Source: Nocardioides oleivorans
GTDB taxonomy: Bacteria; Actinomycetota; Actinomycetes; Propionibacteriales; Nocardioidaceae
Assembly: GCF_004137255.1 (NCBI RefSeq)
Contig: NZ_SDWT01000001.1
Span: forward strand, 496,001 to 560,000
Length of the DNA: 64,000 nucleotides
Direction of reading: 5' to 3'
Part shown: positions 42,173 through 52,696 of the stretch, in pieces
How positions within the stretch are numbered: the stretch's first letter is position 1
How the letters are laid out: every line of letters starts with the position of its first letter
The notes under the pieces: model-generated
The model's database searches: none
What the model saw: only the letters and a program-made list of their open reading frames with translations
Told to the model about the DNA's origin: nothing
Program-made: the position numbers and the translations under genes

Positions 42173-42556
42173 TCAGAACTGGAGGCCGCCCTCACGGGCG
42201 GCGTCGGCCAGGGCCGCGATGCGGCCGTGGTACTTGTTTCCGGCACGGTCGAAGACGACGTCCTCGATACCGGCCGCCTTGGCACGCGACGCCACCAGCT
42301 CGCCGACCTTCTTGGCCTTGGCGGTCTTGTCACCGTCGGTGCCACGGACGTCGGCCTCCATGGTGGAGGCGTAGGCCAGCGTCGCACCCTGCAGGTCGTC
42401 GACGACCTGCACCGAGAGGTGCTTGGCCGACTTGGTCACGACGAGGCGCGGACGCTCCGGGGTGCCGTTGATGCGCTTGCGGCCACGCGCCTGACGGCGC
42501 AGCCGCGCACGCACGCGGTTGGCGGTGTGCTTGTTGTTGCTCAGCGAGATCGCCAT
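42173..42556 (-). CDS. rplR: 50S ribosomal protein L18
   Basis: A 127-residue L18 that binds 5S rRNA. It begins [20 protein letters not shown] and contains [19 protein letters not shown] and [20 protein letters not shown]. The start at 42556 sits just after the rplF stop; the longer frame upstream is out of family. Confidence 0.97.
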   Translation of the reverse strand: MAISLSNNKHTANRVRARLRRQARGRKRINGTPERPRLVVTKSAKHLSVQVVDDLQGATLAYASTMEADVRGTDGDKTAKAKKVGELVASRAKAAGIEDVVFDRAGNKYHGRIAALADAAREGGLQF

Positions 42557-42557
42557 G

Positions 42558-43100
42558 TCACTTACCGGCCTTTCCGACCTTGCGGCGGATGTGCTCACCG
42601 GAGTAGCGCACGCCCTTGCCCTTGTAGGGCTCGGGCTTGCGGAGCTTGCGGATCTTGGCCGCAACCTCGCCGACGAGCTGCTTGTCGATGCCGACGACAC
42701 CGAGCTTGGTCGGGCCCTCGACGGTGAAGGTGATGCCCTCGGGGGCGTCGAAGATGATCGGGTGCGAGTAGCCGAGCTGGAACTCGAGCTGCGTCGGGCC
42801 CTTGGGCAGGACGCGGTAACCCACGCCCACGATCTCGAGCTTCTTCTCGTAGCCCTCGGTGACGCCCACCACCATGTTGTTGATGAGCGTGCGGGTCAGG
42901 CCGTGCAGCGAGCGGCTGTTGCGCTCGTCGTCGGGGCGCTGAACCTCGAGGACGCCGTCCTCGCCCTGGGCGACCGTGATCGGTGACGCGATGGTGTGCG
43001 ACAGGGTGCCCTTGGGGCCCTTGACGGTCACCAGCGAGTCGGCGATCGCGACGTCGACACCGGACGGGACCGCGATGGGGAGCTTGCCAATGCGCGACAT
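42558..43100 (-). CDS. rplF: 50S ribosomal protein L6
   Basis: A 180-residue L6 with two similar alpha/beta domains ([39 protein letters not shown]) and the C-terminal [21 protein letters not shown]. It sits near the GTPase centre. Normal length and position between rpsH and rplR. Confidence 0.97.
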   Translation of the reverse strand: MSRIGKLPIAVPSGVDVAIADSLVTVKGPKGTLSHTIASPITVAQGEDGVLEVQRPDDERNSRSLHGLTRTLINNMVVGVTEGYEKKLEIVGVGYRVLPKGPTQLEFQLGYSHPIIFDAPEGITFTVEGPTKLGVVGIDKQLVGEVAAKIRKLRKPEPYKGKGVRYSGEHIRRKVGKAGK

Positions 43101-43134
43101 GCTTCTCTCTCTTCCTGGTCTCAGTTGGTCCGGG

Positions 43135-43554
43135 TCACCAGACGTAGGCGAGGACTTCGCCGCCCACGCCCTTCTGGTTCGCCTGGCGGTCGGTCAGCAG
43201 GCCCTGCGACGTCGAGATGATCGCGACGCCGAGTCCACCGAGGACCCGGGGCAGGTTCGTGCTCTTGGCGTAGACGCGCAGGCCGGGCTTGCTGATGCGG
43301 CGGACGCCGGCGATCGAGCGCTCCCGGTTGCGGCCGTACTTGAGCGTGACGGTCAGCGTCTTGCCGACGGCGGGCTCGCCCTCGGAGTCGACGTTGTCCG
43401 CGACGTCGTAGGAGGTGATGTAACCCTCCTGCTTGAGGATCTCCGCGAGGCCGGCCTTCATCTTGCTGTAAGGCATCGACACCACGTCGTGGTACGCCTG
43501 GTTGGCGTTGCGCAGACGCGTGAGCATGTCTGCGATCGGGTCAGTCATCGTCAT
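43135..43554 (-). CDS. rpsH: 30S ribosomal protein S8
   Basis: A 139-residue S8 beginning [20 protein letters not shown] and ending [10 protein letters not shown]. It binds 16S helix 21 and regulates the spc operon in E. coli. ATG 43554 is preferred because actinobacterial S8 starts MTMTDP; ATG 43548 is in frame. Confidence 0.97.
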   Translation of the reverse strand: MTMTDPIADMLTRLRNANQAYHDVVSMPYSKMKAGLAEILKQEGYITSYDVADNVDSEGEPAVGKTLTVTLKYGRNRERSIAGVRRISKPGLRVYAKSTNLPRVLGGLGVAIISTSQGLLTDRQANQKGVGGEVLAYVW

Positions 43555-43623
43555 GATGTGGTTCTTTCTCGTCGTGGTTTCCTCAGGCTCGCGGCCTGGG
43601 GACCTGCAACGGGTGTGAGGTGA

Positions 43624-43809
43624 TTACCAGGAGGACTTGGTGACGCCGGGCAGCTCGCCGCGGTGGGCCATCTCGCGCAGGCAGATGCGGCACAGGCCGA
43701 ACTTGCGGTAGACGGACTTCGGGCGACCGCAGCGCTGGCAGCGGGTGTAGCCGCGGACAGCGAACTTCGGCTTGCGGGCGGCCTTGACCTTGAGTGCAGT
43801 CTTCGCCAT
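43624..43809 (-). CDS. rpsN: 30S ribosomal protein S14, type Z
   Basis: A 61-residue S14 with the zinc ligands Cys24, Cys27, Cys40 and Cys43 (CQRC and CRIC). It is the short zinc-dependent form, so a zinc-independent paralogue may exist elsewhere in the genome. It lies one base downstream of rplE. Confidence 0.97.
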   Translation of the reverse strand: MAKTALKVKAARKPKFAVRGYTRCQRCGRPKSVYRKFGLCRICLREMAHRGELPGVTKSSW

Positions 43810-43810
43810 G

Positions 43811-44374
43811 TCAGTTCTCCTTGAACGGGAAGCCGAGCTGCTTCAGCAGCGCGCGGCCCTCGTCGTCGTTGGTGGCGGTGGTCACCACGGTGATGTCCAT
43901 GCCGCGCGACCGGTCGATCCTGTCCTGGTTGATCTCGTGGAACATGACCTGCTCGGTGAGACCGAAGGTGTAGTTGCCGCGGCCGTCGAACTGCTTGGGC
44001 GAGAGGCCGCGGAAGTCACGGATGCGGGGCAGCGCCAGGGAGAGCAGGCGGTCCAGGAACTCCCACATGCGGTCGCCGCGCAGCGTCACGTGCGCGCCGA
44101 TCGGCATGCCCTCGCGCAGCTTGAACTGCGCGATGGACTTGCGTGCCTTGGTCACGGCCGGCTTCTGGCCGGTGATCGCGGTGAGGTCGCGGATCGCGCC
44201 CTCGATCAGCTTGGAGTCGCGAGCAGCCTCGCCGACACCCATGTTGACCACGATCTTGGTCAGGCCGGGGACCTGCATGATGTTGGCGATCTCGAACTCG
44301 GAGCGCAGCGCGGGGACGATCTCCTCGCGGTAGCGCGTCTTGAGACGCGGGATCTCGGTGGTGGTCTCGGCCAT
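43811..44374 (-). CDS. rplE: 50S ribosomal protein L5
   Basis: A 187-residue L5, a 5S rRNA and P-site tRNA contact protein. Features are [40 protein letters not shown] and the C-terminal [21 protein letters not shown] 44374 ([15 protein letters not shown]) is the normal start; 41 upstream in-frame codons belong to rplX in another frame. Confidence 0.97.
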   Translation of the reverse strand: MAETTTEIPRLKTRYREEIVPALRSEFEIANIMQVPGLTKIVVNMGVGEAARDSKLIEGAIRDLTAITGQKPAVTKARKSIAQFKLREGMPIGAHVTLRGDRMWEFLDRLLSLALPRIRDFRGLSPKQFDGRGNYTFGLTEQVMFHEINQDRIDRSRGMDITVVTTATNDDEGRALLKQLGFPFKEN

Positions 44375-44375
44375 C

Positions 44376-44729
44376 TCAGATCTCCTTGCCGGTCTTGCGG
44401 GACACGCGGACCGAGCGGGTGGCGCTGTAGGTCGAGCCGTCGGGACGGCGCTTGGTGACCTCGTCGCGGCGGAAGCCGACGCGGGTGACGCCGTCACCCT
44501 CGACCAGCATCACGTTGGAGACGTGGATGGGCGCCTCGCGGGTGATGATGCCGCCGGTGGTGTTGGTCTGCTGAACGGACTTGGTGTGGCGCTTGACGAG
44601 GTTGACACCCTCGACGATCACGCGGTCCTCCTCGCGGAGCACCGAGATGACCTTGCCCTGGGCACCCTTGTCCTTGCCAGCGATCACCTTGACGGTGTCG
44701 CCCTTCTTGATGTTCATGTCCTTACCCAT
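44376..44729 (-). CDS. rplX: 50S ribosomal protein L24
   Basis: A 117-residue L24 with an N-terminal KOW domain ([22 protein letters not shown] in two stretches) and [18 protein letters not shown]. It is an early 23S assembly initiator. ATG 44729 begins MGKDMNIKK; the internal ATG 44717 is an alternative start. Confidence 0.96.
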   Translation of the reverse strand: MGKDMNIKKGDTVKVIAGKDKGAQGKVISVLREEDRVIVEGVNLVKRHTKSVQQTNTTGGIITREAPIHVSNVMLVEGDGVTRVGFRRDEVTKRRPDGSTYSATRSVRVSRKTGKEI

Positions 44730-44732
44730 CTC

Positions 44733-45101
44733 TCACAGCACCTCGGGGGCGAGCGAGATGATCTTCATGAAGCGCTTCTCGCGCAGCTCACGACCCACGG
44801 GGCCGAAGATGCGCGTGCCACGGGGCTCGCCGTCGTTCTTGAGGATGACGGCGGCGTTCTCGTCGAAGCGGATGTAGGAACCGTCGGCGCGGCGACGCTC
44901 CTTGACGGTGCGCACGACCACGGCCTTGACGACGTCGCCCTTCTTGACGTTGCCACCGGGGATCGCGTCCTTGACGGTGGCGACGATGACGTCACCGATG
45001 CCGGCGTAGCGACGCCCAGAGCCACCGAGAACACGGATGCAGAGGATCTCCTTCGCACCGGTGTTGTCGGCGACCTTGAGTCGCGACTCCTGCTGGATCA
45101 T
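44733..45101 (-). CDS. rplN: 50S ribosomal protein L14
   Basis: A 122-residue L14 starting [20 protein letters not shown] and ending [16 protein letters not shown], the standard length. It lies at the intersubunit bridge B8. It is the first gene of the spc part, 103 bases downstream of rpsQ. Confidence 0.97.
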   Translation of the reverse strand: MIQQESRLKVADNTGAKEILCIRVLGGSGRRYAGIGDVIVATVKDAIPGGNVKKGDVVKAVVVRTVKERRRADGSYIRFDENAAVILKNDGEPRGTRIFGPVGRELREKRFMKIISLAPEVL

Positions 45102-45185
45102 TGATTTCTCCTGGTTGTCGAGCTGGTTCTCGCCCCCTCAGCGGGGAGCGAGCCTGGCCGAACTGATATGTGGAAACTGGTGCTC

Positions 45186-45201
45186 GAGGCCCGGGGGCCT
45201 C
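45186..45201. promoter_or_regulatory. hairpin at the S10/spc boundary (rpsQ-rplN spacer)
   Basis: GAGGCCC and GGGCCTC flank two bases immediately after the rpsQ stop on the minus strand. No T-tract follows. It may mark partial termination or processing between the S10 and spc units; the rest of the 103-bp spacer showed no clear promoter. Confidence 0.4.
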
Positions 45202-45204
45202 AGG

Positions 45205-45474
45205 TCACTTGGCCTTCTCGAGGACCTCGATGAGGCGCCAGCGCTTCGTGGCGGACAGCGGGCGGGTCTCCATGATCAGGACCCGGTCGCCGATGCCGCA
45301 CTGGTTGGTCTCGTCGTGGGCCTTCAGGCGCGACGTCTTGCGCAGGACCTTGCCGTAGAGCGCGTGCTTCACGCGGTCCTCGACGCTCACGACGATGGTC
45401 TTGTCCATCTTGTCGCTCACGACCAGGCCCTCGCGGACCTTGCGCTGGTTGCGCTCAACTGCGTTCTCGCTCAT
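45205..45474 (-). CDS. rpsQ: 30S ribosomal protein S17
   Basis: An 89-residue S17 with the OB-fold motifs [40 protein letters not shown] and a basic end. ATG 45474 overlaps the rpmC stop (ATGA). It is an early 16S rRNA binder. Confidence 0.97.
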   Translation of the reverse strand: MSENAVERNQRKVREGLVVSDKMDKTIVVSVEDRVKHALYGKVLRKTSRLKAHDETNQCGIGDRVLIMETRPLSATKRWRLIEVLEKAK

Positions 45475-45713
45475 GCCTTCGCCTCTTCGTTGGTGCCCGG
45501 CGCGGTGCGGATGCCGAGCTCGCGCTCGCGGACCACGGTGTAGATGCGGGCGATGTCCTTCTTGACCACGCGCAGTCGGCCGTGGCTCTCCAGCTGACCG
45601 GTGGCGGCCTGGAAGCGCAGGTTGAACAGCTCTTCCTTGGCCTCGCGCAGCTTCGCCTCCAGCTCGGTGGCGTTGAGCTCGTCGAGCTCGTGGGCTTCCA
45701 GCTTGGTAGCCAT
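45471..45713 (-). CDS. rpmC: 50S ribosomal protein L29
   Basis: An 80-residue L29, helical hairpin type ([54 protein letters not shown]). It is part of the exit-tunnel rim where trigger factor docks. It overlaps both neighbours by one to four bases. Confidence 0.97.
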   Translation of the reverse strand: MATKLEAHELDELNATELEAKLREAKEELFNLRFQAATGQLESHGRLRVVKKDIARIYTVVRERELGIRTAPGTNEEAKA

Positions 45714-46132
45714 CAGAATTCACCGGCCTCTCGGGAGATGAACCGGCACTTCATCGGGAGCTTGTGCATCGCGCGGCGCATGGCCTCGCGAGCGGTCTCC
45801 TCGTCGACACCGGAGAGTTCGAACATGACGCGGCCGGGCTTGACGTTGGCCACCCACCACTCGGGGGAACCCTTGCCGGAACCCATGCGGGTCTCGGCAG
45901 GCTTCTTGGTCAGCGGGCGGTCCGGGTAGATGTTGATCCAGACCTTGCCGCCACGCTTGATGTGACGGGTCATGGCGATACGAGCCGACTCGATCTGTCG
46001 GTTGGTCACGTAGTGACCCTCGACCGCCTGGATGCCGAACTCACCGAAGGCGAGCGACGTGCCGCCCTTGGCGGCGCCGGTGCGCTTGGGGTGGTGCTGC
46101 TTGCGGTGCTTGACGCGACGGGGCATCAGCAT
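45713..46132 (-). CDS. rplP: 50S ribosomal protein L16
   Basis: A 139-residue L16 with the invariant start [19 protein letters not shown], and [22 protein letters not shown] and [20 protein letters not shown] further on. It helps position A-site tRNA. GGAGG lies about 10 bases before ATG 46132. The longer frame is a shadow of rpsC. Confidence 0.97.
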   Translation of the reverse strand: MLMPRRVKHRKQHHPKRTGAAKGGTSLAFGEFGIQAVEGHYVTNRQIESARIAMTRHIKRGGKVWINIYPDRPLTKKPAETRMGSGKGSPEWWVANVKPGRVMFELSGVDEETAREAMRRAMHKLPMKCRFISREAGEF

Positions 46133-46137
46133 GGGGG

Positions 46138-46941
46138 TCAGGCCTCCGATCCGGCGCTGGGAGCGGCCTCGGCCGGAGCCTCGGTCGACTCGGAGCGAGG
46201 GGCGCGGTCGCCGCGCGAGCCACGGCTCGGGCGCTCGCCGCCACGGGTGTTGGGACGACCACCGCGGCCGGGGGCACCGGCGCGGGCGGCCTGCTGGGCC
46301 TGGCGCTCGGCACGGGTGCCGGCGACCTCGCCCTTGTAGATCCAGACCTTGACGCCGATGCGACCGAAGGTCGTCTTGGCCTCGTAGAAGCCGTAGTCGA
46401 TGTCGGCGCGGAGCGTGTGCAGGGGCACGCGGCCCTCGCGGTAGAACTCCGTGCGCGACATCTCGGCGCCGTTGAGGCGACCCGAGCACTGGATCCGGAT
46501 GCCCTTGGCGCCGGAGCGCATCGAGGTCTGCATGGCCTTGCGCATGGCGCGGCGGAACTGCACGCGACCGGCGAGCTGCTCGGCGACGCCCTGGGCGACC
46601 AGCTGCGCGTCGATCTCGGGCTGCTTGACCTCGAGGATGTTGAGCTGGACCTGCTTGCCGGTCAGCTTCTCGAGCTCGCCGCGGATGCGGTCGGCCTCGG
46701 CGCCACGGCGACCGATGACGATGCCGGGACGCGCGGTGTGGATGTCCACACGGACGCGGTCACGGGTGCGCTCGATCTCGACCTTGGAGATGCCGGCCCG
46801 CTCCATGCCCTTGGAGAGCAGCTTGCGGATGGCGACGTCCTCGCCCACGTACGACTTGTAGAGCTTGTCGGCGTACCAACGGCTCTTGTGGTCGGTGGAG
46901 ATGCCCAGGCGGAAGCCGTTCGGGTTGATCTTCTGGCCCAT
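46138..46941 (-). CDS. rpsC: 30S ribosomal protein S3
   Basis: A 267-residue S3. A KH domain in the N-terminal half ([20 protein letters not shown]) and the C-terminal S3 domain ([20 protein letters not shown]) are followed by an actinobacterial tail of about 50 residues rich in Gly, Arg, then Ser, Glu and Ala. It forms the mRNA entry. ATG 46941 overlaps the rplV stop (TGATG). Confidence 0.97.
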   Translation of the reverse strand: MGQKINPNGFRLGISTDHKSRWYADKLYKSYVGEDVAIRKLLSKGMERAGISKVEIERTRDRVRVDIHTARPGIVIGRRGAEADRIRGELEKLTGKQVQLNILEVKQPEIDAQLVAQGVAEQLAGRVQFRRAMRKAMQTSMRSGAKGIRIQCSGRLNGAEMSRTEFYREGRVPLHTLRADIDYGFYEAKTTFGRIGVKVWIYKGEVAGTRAERQAQQAARAGAPGRGGRPNTRGGERPSRGSRGDRAPRSESTEAPAEAAPSAGSEA

Positions 46942-47366
46942 CAGGCACCCTTTCCGTTCTTGGTGGTGAGCGCGTCGGCCGGCTGCACCGCGAGGGTGAT
47001 GTGGCTGGTGCGCTTGTTGATGCGGGTCGCACGGCCCTGGGCACGCGGACGCCAACGCTTCATCGTCGGGCCCTCGTCGACCATCGCGACGGAGAGGACC
47101 AGGTCGGCCCGGTTGAGGCCCTCGGTCGTCTCGGCGTTGGCGACGGCGCTCTCCAGCACCTTGTAGACGGTCTCGGAGGCGGCCTGCGGCGCGAACTGCA
47201 GCAGGGTGAGGGCCTCGTCGACCTGGAGGCCGCGGACCATGTCGACGACACGGCGGGCCTTCATCGGGGTGATCCGCACGTAGCGTGCGCTGGCGAACGC
47301 GCCCGGCTGGTCGCCGAGCAGCGACTCGCGGCGCGCACTGGTGCGGCTGCGCTCGGTGGTGCTCAT
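46941..47366 (-). CDS. rplV: 50S ribosomal protein L22
   Basis: A 141-residue L22 whose extended loop lines the exit tunnel. It has a 23-residue N-terminal extension, then [36 protein letters not shown] and the loop [20 protein letters not shown]. Mutations in that loop cause macrolide resistance in other bacteria; none is inferred here. Confidence 0.97.
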   Translation of the reverse strand: MSTTERSRTSARRESLLGDQPGAFASARYVRITPMKARRVVDMVRGLQVDEALTLLQFAPQAASETVYKVLESAVANAETTEGLNRADLVLSVAMVDEGPTMKRWRPRAQGRATRINKRTSHITLAVQPADALTTKNGKGA

Positions 47367-47644
47367 CGACGGCGTCCCTTCCGGTCTTCCTTGACGTGTC
47401 CGCGGTAGGTGCGGGTGGGGGCGAACTCCCCGAGCTTGTGGCCGACCATGGAGTCGGTCACGAAGACCGGGACGTGCTTGCGACCGTCGTGGACGGCGAT
47501 GGTGTGACCGATCATGTCGGGCACGATCATCGACCGGCGCGACCAGGTCTTGATGACGTTGTGGCTGCCCTTCTCGTTCTCGGCGTCCACCTTCTTCTGA
47601 AGGTGGTCGTCGACGAAGGGGCCCTTCTTCAGGCTGCGAGGCAT
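47363..47644 (-). CDS. rpsS: 30S ribosomal protein S19
   Basis: A 93-residue S19 ([60 protein letters not shown]). It is at the head of the small subunit and pairs with S13. It overlaps rplV by four bases. Confidence 0.97.
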   Translation of the reverse strand: MPRSLKKGPFVDDHLQKKVDAENEKGSHNVIKTWSRRSMIVPDMIGHTIAVHDGRKHVPVFVTDSMVGHKLGEFAPTRTYRGHVKEDRKGRRR

Positions 47645-47649
47645 GTCGG

Positions 47650-48486
<837 letters not shown>

Positions 48487-48510
48487 ATCAGTTCCTAGTC
48501 AGGAGCCCGG

Positions 48511-48816
48511 TCAGGAGACCGGACCTCCGAAGATGTCGATGCGGTGACCCTCGGCGAGGCTGACGATCGCGCGCTTGGTGTTGGGACGCTTGCCCATGCC
48601 GTAGCGGGTGCGACGGGTCTTGCCCTGGCGGTTGATCGTGTTGACCGAGGTGACCTTGACGTCGAAGACCTTCTCGACCGCGATCTTGATCTCGGTCTTG
48701 TTGGCGTCCGGGTGGACGATGAAGGTGTACTTGTTGGCGTCGAGCAGGCCGTAGCTCTTCTCCGACACGACCGGCGCGATCAGGATGTCGCGGTGGTCCT
48801 TGTGCAGGGTGCTCAC
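48511..48816 (-). CDS. rplW: 50S ribosomal protein L23
   Basis: A 101-residue L23 that anchors trigger factor and SRP at the tunnel exit ([40 protein letters not shown]). It starts within the rplD stop (4-base overlap). Confidence 0.97.
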   Translation of the reverse strand: MSTLHKDHRDILIAPVVSEKSYGLLDANKYTFIVHPDANKTEIKIAVEKVFDVKVTSVNTINRQGKTRRTRYGMGKRPNTKRAIVSLAEGHRIDIFGGPVS

Positions 48817-49730
48817 TTGTCGTCCTCCTTGGCGCCACCGGCACGCGTGAAGCCAGCGGCCTCGGCGTCCTCGGAGCTCTTGAACCAGAACTCGGCCTCA
48901 GTGGTGTCGTACCACTGGCCGTCGGGCTCGTGGTAGAGACCCGAGTCGGCGTTGCCCTTGACCTCGTAGCCCTTCGGGGCCTTGCCGCTCTTCAGCGGGG
49001 CCTTGGCACCCTTCGGCAGGGCGGTGGCCTCGTCGGCGGCGGCCTCGTCGGCAGCCGGGACGGCGGCGAACGCCTTGACCTCGGCCGGGGCCTCGGTCGT
49101 CGCGGGCTTCTCCGCCTTCGCGGCCGGGGCCGCAGCGGAGCCACCCACGAACGCGTCGTAGGCACCCTTGGTGAAGACGACGTCGTCGGAGGCGATCACG
49201 TCGTAGGTGTTGAGCTGGTCGACGGCGACGATGTGGACCTCGGGCGCGTTGCGCAGCGAGAGCCAGGTGATCGCGTCGGAACGCTCGAGCACCACGAGGT
49301 AGCCCACGCGGTCGGTCAGCGAGGTGAGCGTGGCGAGCGCGGCCTTGGTGGAGGGCTTGTCGCCCGACACCAGGCCGTCGACCACGTGCACGCGGTCGTT
49401 GCGGGCCCGGTCGGAGAGGGCACCGCGCAGGGCGGCGGCCTTCATCTTCTTGGGGGTGCGCTGGTCGTAGTCGCGCGGCTTGGGGCCGTGCACGATGCCA
49501 CCACCGGCGAACTGCGGCGCGCGGGTCGAGCCCTGGCGGGCACGACCGGTGCCCTTCTGCTTGTAGGGCTTCTTGCCACCGCCGCGGACCTCGCCGCGAC
49601 GCTTGGTCGAGTGCGTGCCCTGGCGGGCCGCGGCCTGCTGGGCCACGACGACCTGGTGGATCAGGGGGACGTTGACCTCGACGTCGAAGATCTCGGCGGG
49701 GAGGTCGACCTTGACGGTCTTGACAGCCAT
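48813..49730 (-). CDS. rplD: 50S ribosomal protein L4 with extra C-terminal domain
   Basis: Residues 1-195 are ordinary L4 ([20 protein letters not shown], the tunnel loop, [30 protein letters not shown]). L4 binds 23S rRNA and can autoregulate the S10 operon. A 55-residue Ala/Glu/Pro linker then leads to an additional domain at about 251-295: [20 protein letters not shown] and then [20 protein letters not shown]. This resembles the small sunset-type KGN-YH-WF-AEAAGF domain found on unrelated bacterial proteins. The total of 305 residues is about 90 more than usual. The extension is in frame and has normal codon use, so it is not an assembly error signature. Confidence 0.95.
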   Translation of the reverse strand: MAVKTVKVDLPAEIFDVEVNVPLIHQVVVAQQAAARQGTHSTKRRGEVRGGGKKPYKQKGTGRARQGSTRAPQFAGGGIVHGPKPRDYDQRTPKKMKAAALRGALSDRARNDRVHVVDGLVSGDKPSTKAALATLTSLTDRVGYLVVLERSDAITWLSLRNAPEVHIVAVDQLNTYDVIASDDVVFTKGAYDAFVGGSAAAPAAKAEKPATTEAPAEVKAFAAVPAADEAAADEATALPKGAKAPLKSGKAPKGYEVKGNADSGLYHEPDGQWYDTTEAEFWFKSSEDAEAAGFTRAGGAKEDDK

Positions 49731-49732
49731 GC

Positions 49733-50389
49733 TCAGGCCTCCTGCTTCTTCGCGGCCGAGCGGAGGACGACGAGCCCGTTCTTGGGGCCGGGAACGGCAC
49801 CCTTGATCAGGATCAGGCCCTTGTCGGCGTCGACGGCGTGCACCGTCAGGTTCTGGGTGGTCACGGTGTCGTTACCCATGCGGCCGGCCATGCGGGTGCC
49901 CTTGAAGACGCGACCCGGGGTGGCGCAGGCGCCGATCGAGCCCGGCTTGCGGTGGTTGCGGTGGGCACCGTGCGAGGCCGAGACACCGGCGAAGCCGTGG
50001 CGCTTCATGACACCGGCGAAGCCCTTGCCCTTGCTGGTGCCGGTCACGTCGATCTCCTCGCCGGCGGCGAAGGTGTCGACGGTGAGCTCCTGGCCCACGG
50101 TGTAGCCGGCGGCGTCGGCGGTGCGGATCTCCACCACGTGGCGGCGGGGGGTGACCCCGGCCTTGGCGAAGTGCCCGGCCTCGGGCGAGTTCACCTTGCG
50201 GGCCTCGATCTCGCCGAAGCCGACCTGGATGGCGTTGTAGCCGTCCACCTCGGGCTGGCGGACCTGGGTGACCACGTTGGTGCTCGCGGCGATCACGGTC
50301 ACGGGGACGACCTTGTTGTTCTCGTCCCAGAGCTGGGTCATGCCGAGCTTGGTGCCCAGCAGCCCCTTCACGTTGCGTTCGAAAGTCAT
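49733..50389 (-). CDS. rplC: 50S ribosomal protein L3
   Basis: A 218-residue L3 ([60 protein letters not shown]). It binds near the peptidyl-transferase centre. The start at 50389 is the family start; twelve more in-frame codons upstream overlap rpsJ. Confidence 0.97.
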   Translation of the reverse strand: MTFERNVKGLLGTKLGMTQLWDENNKVVPVTVIAASTNVVTQVRQPEVDGYNAIQVGFGEIEARKVNSPEAGHFAKAGVTPRRHVVEIRTADAAGYTVGQELTVDTFAAGEEIDVTGTSKGKGFAGVMKRHGFAGVSASHGAHRNHRKPGSIGACATPGRVFKGTRMAGRMGNDTVTTQNLTVHAVDADKGLILIKGAVPGPKNGLVVLRSAAKKQEA

Positions 50390-50399
50390 CTCAGCAGCC

Positions 50400-50708
50400 T
50401 CAGAGCTTGATCTCGATGTCGACACCGGCAGGCAGGTCGAGACGCATCAGCGAGTCGACGGTCTTGGGCGTCGGGTCGATGATGTCGATGAGCCGCTTGT
50501 GCGTGCGCATCTCGAAGTGCTCGCGGGAGTCCTTGTACTTGTGGGGCGATCGGATGACGCAGTACACGTTCTTCTCGGTCGGCAGCGGCACAGGGCCGGC
50601 GACCTTCGCACCCGTGCGGGTGACGGTGTCCACGATCTTCCGCGCCGAGGTGTCGATCACCTCGTGGTCATAGGCCTTGAGCCTGATGCGGATCTTCTGT
50701 CCCGCCAT
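50400..50708 (-). CDS. rpsJ: 30S ribosomal protein S10
   Basis: A 102-residue S10 ([52 protein letters not shown]). It is the first gene of the S10 operon and also the NusB partner in antitermination. ATG 50708 is the conserved start; the frame continues into the leader without family similarity. Confidence 0.98.
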   Translation of the reverse strand: MAGQKIRIRLKAYDHEVIDTSARKIVDTVTRTGAKVAGPVPLPTEKNVYCVIRSPHKYKDSREHFEMRTHKRLIDIIDPTPKTVDSLMRLDLPAGVDIEIKL

Positions 50709-51082
50709 AGGTCCCTGTCCTCTTCGATCTCGTACGCCTGGTCTTGTTTCGGCTCTCAGCCCCCGGTGGGCGAGCGCCGCCTGTCTCTCCTCCACCCTCC
50801 GACCCCCGCGGTCGGGCGTGTCGCCGCTCCCGAAAGAACTGGAGCCATGACACGACCCCGTTGGGGAAGCGGTGTATCTGTGGGTGGCACCCGCCGGTCG
50901 GCGGATCTGGTCGGGTCTCCGATCACCGTGTGACCTGGTGCGGCGCACGCAGACGACTGGCTCGATCAAGGAGACGCGATTCAGAAGTCAATGTGTGCCG
51001 TCCCCGGCGACCCGCCGGAGCAACCGGAACATCTTGACAGACGCGACTGCCCCACGCCAAATCGGAATGCCCGGAGCCCGGC
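50709..51082 (-). promoter_or_regulatory. S10 operon leader and promoter region
   Basis: These 374 bases hold no gene that I can support. On the minus strand TTGACT (50991-50986), 17 bases and TGATCG (50968-50963) form a possible promoter, giving a leader of about 250 bases. A 6-bp inverted repeat CCGACC/GGTCGG lies at 50799-50815. The long leader would suit r-protein feedback control, but no L4-type structure was identified with certainty. Confidence 0.4.
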
Positions 51083-51886
51083 TCAGCCGGCGACGAAGGC
51101 CAGCAGACGCCTGCCGATCCGGGTGACGGCCTGGTCGACCGGATCGACGAGGAGGTCCCAGCCGTGGCCGTCGCGGCCCGGCACGAAGCCTACGCCGGCG
51201 GCACGAGCCAGCGCGCGGGCATCTCGGAACGCCTGCCGTCCGTCGCTGGGCGCCATCACCACCAGCCCCGGCTCCGGCAGCCGGTCGGCGAGCCCGGCCA
51301 GCTCGACGGCCTCCCAGGACGAGGGGCCGGACACGTCGGCCCAGGCGTCGACGTCCGCACCGCTGGCGGCGGCGATCACGGTGAGGGAGCCGCCCATCGA
51401 GGCACCCACGAGCACCACGCGATCGGCGCCGAGCTCGCCGCGGGCGGTCGCCACGGCGGCGGCGACCTCGTTGAGCGGATCGGCGTCCTGCTCCGGGGTG
51501 CAGACCGACTCCCCGTAGCCGCACGGGTTCACCAGCAGCGAGGTCAGTCCCGCATCCTGCGCGGCGCTCGCCCACCGTCCCCAGCCGCACATCCCGGTGA
51601 TCTGGGGAAGCAGGACGGCCACCGTCGCAGCAGTCGCCGGGCCGATGCGGGCCGCCTCGATGTCCCCGCCGGTCGAGCCGCTGATGGTGAACGCATCGAG
51701 CTCTGCCCCCTCCGGGATCGCCGATCCGCAGCGCTCGCGCAGCGCAGCCGTGGGGTCGGGCGTCGCGTCGACGACCGGTTCACCCGAGGGAGCGGGGCTG
51801 TCGTCGCCGACGCCCGAGCACCCGGACGCCAGCAGCAGGAGCGCAGCGAGGAGCGCCGCTCCCCTGCCCCTCCCGACGCCGCGCAC
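51083..51886 (-). CDS. alpha/beta hydrolase lipoprotein
   Basis: A 267-residue protein. GTG 51886 gives VRGVGRGRGAALLAALLLLASGCSG, a signal peptide with lipobox LASGC, so it is probably a membrane-anchored lipoprotein. The body has an alpha/beta hydrolase core with the nucleophile elbow VLVGASMGGS, an acidic residue region around VVMAPSDGRQ, and GRDGHGWDLL supplying the His. TATCCT six bases before the GTG suggests a leaderless mRNA; there is no ribosome-binding site. The substrate is unknown. Confidence 0.78.
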   Translation of the reverse strand: MRGVGRGRGAALLAALLLLASGCSGVGDDSPAPSGEPVVDATPDPTAALRERCGSAIPEGAELDAFTISGSTGGDIEAARIGPATAATVAVLLPQITGMCGWGRWASAAQDAGLTSLLVNPCGYGESVCTPEQDADPLNEVAAAVATARGELGADRVVLVGASMGGSLTVIAAASGADVDAWADVSGPSSWEAVELAGLADRLPEPGLVVMAPSDGRQAFRDARALARAAGVGFVPGRDGHGWDLLVDPVDQAVTRIGRRLLAFVAG

Positions 51887-51918
51887 AGCACGAGGATAGG
51901 CGCGCGCCGGACCGGACC

Positions 51919-52644
51919 TCAGGTCGTACGGCGGTAGACGTAGTCGACGATGTCGCGGCCGACCTCGACGCCCTTGCGCTCGAAACGGGTCACCGGGCGC
52001 TCTGCCCAACGCTCGACCGGCCCGCCCTCGAGCGTCGGCTCGGCGTCGAGCACCTCGCGCATCTGCTCGGCGTAGTCGGCCCAGTCGGTGGCGAGCCGCC
52101 AGGCGCCGCCGGGCACGAGCCGGGAGGACACGAGGGCCGCGTTGGCCGGGTTCACCAGGCGCCGCTTGTGGTGCTTGGTCTTGCGCCACGGGTCGGGGAA
52201 GAACGTCCAGAGCTCGGCGAGGCTGGCGGGGGCGAGCAGGTGCTCGAGCGACCAGACCGCGTCGACGGAGCAGAACCGGACGTTGTCGGCGCCGGCCTCG
52301 GCCACCCGCCACAGCGAGTCGGCCACACCCGGGAGCCACACCTCGAGCGCCAGCACGTTGTGGTCGGGACGCGCGGCGGCGAGCACCGCCGTCGCCTCGC
52401 CGATGCCCGAGCCGATCTCCACGATCAGCGGCGCCTCGCGCCCGAAGCGCTCGGCCAGGGAGAAGTCCGGCTTGTCGACGGCCTCGTCGGGGATCACCCA
52501 GTCGGCCTGGTGCGCCGCCCAGGACTCGGCCTGCCGCGGGGTGAAGCGGCTGCCGCGCCGGGAGTAGGTGAGGACCTCGCGCATGCGACGCCCGTCCTCG
52601 GTGAGCTTGTGGTGCGGCCGGGCAGGGCGTACGACGTCGTTCAC
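51919..52644 (-). CDS. trmB: tRNA (guanine-N7-)-methyltransferase
   Basis: A 241-residue TrmB that methylates G46 in the tRNA variable loop. SAM motif I is IVEIGSGIGEATAVLA. The diagnostic FFPDPWRKTKHHKRRLVNP follows, and the C terminus contains TRFERKG. Translation likely starts at GTG 52644 (VNDVVRPARPHH); no strong ribosome-binding site is visible, so the start is uncertain by a few codons. Confidence 0.94.
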   Translation of the reverse strand: MNDVVRPARPHHKLTEDGRRMREVLTYSRRGSRFTPRQAESWAAHQADWVIPDEAVDKPDFSLAERFGREAPLIVEIGSGIGEATAVLAAARPDHNVLALEVWLPGVADSLWRVAEAGADNVRFCSVDAVWSLEHLLAPASLAELWTFFPDPWRKTKHHKRRLVNPANAALVSSRLVPGGAWRLATDWADYAEQMREVLDAEPTLEGGPVERWAERPVTRFERKGVEVGRDIVDYVYRRTT

Positions 52645-52696
52645 GGAGACATTGTCGCTCGCTCCGCTTGCGAGTGCTCGCCGGGTCGGGCGCGCC

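Noticed and set aside
51034..51062. Plus-strand TTGACA upstream of AAAT as a promoter
   Set aside because: There is no plus-strand gene to the right; it would transcribe antisense through the lipoprotein hydrolase and trmB. A chance match is more likely.
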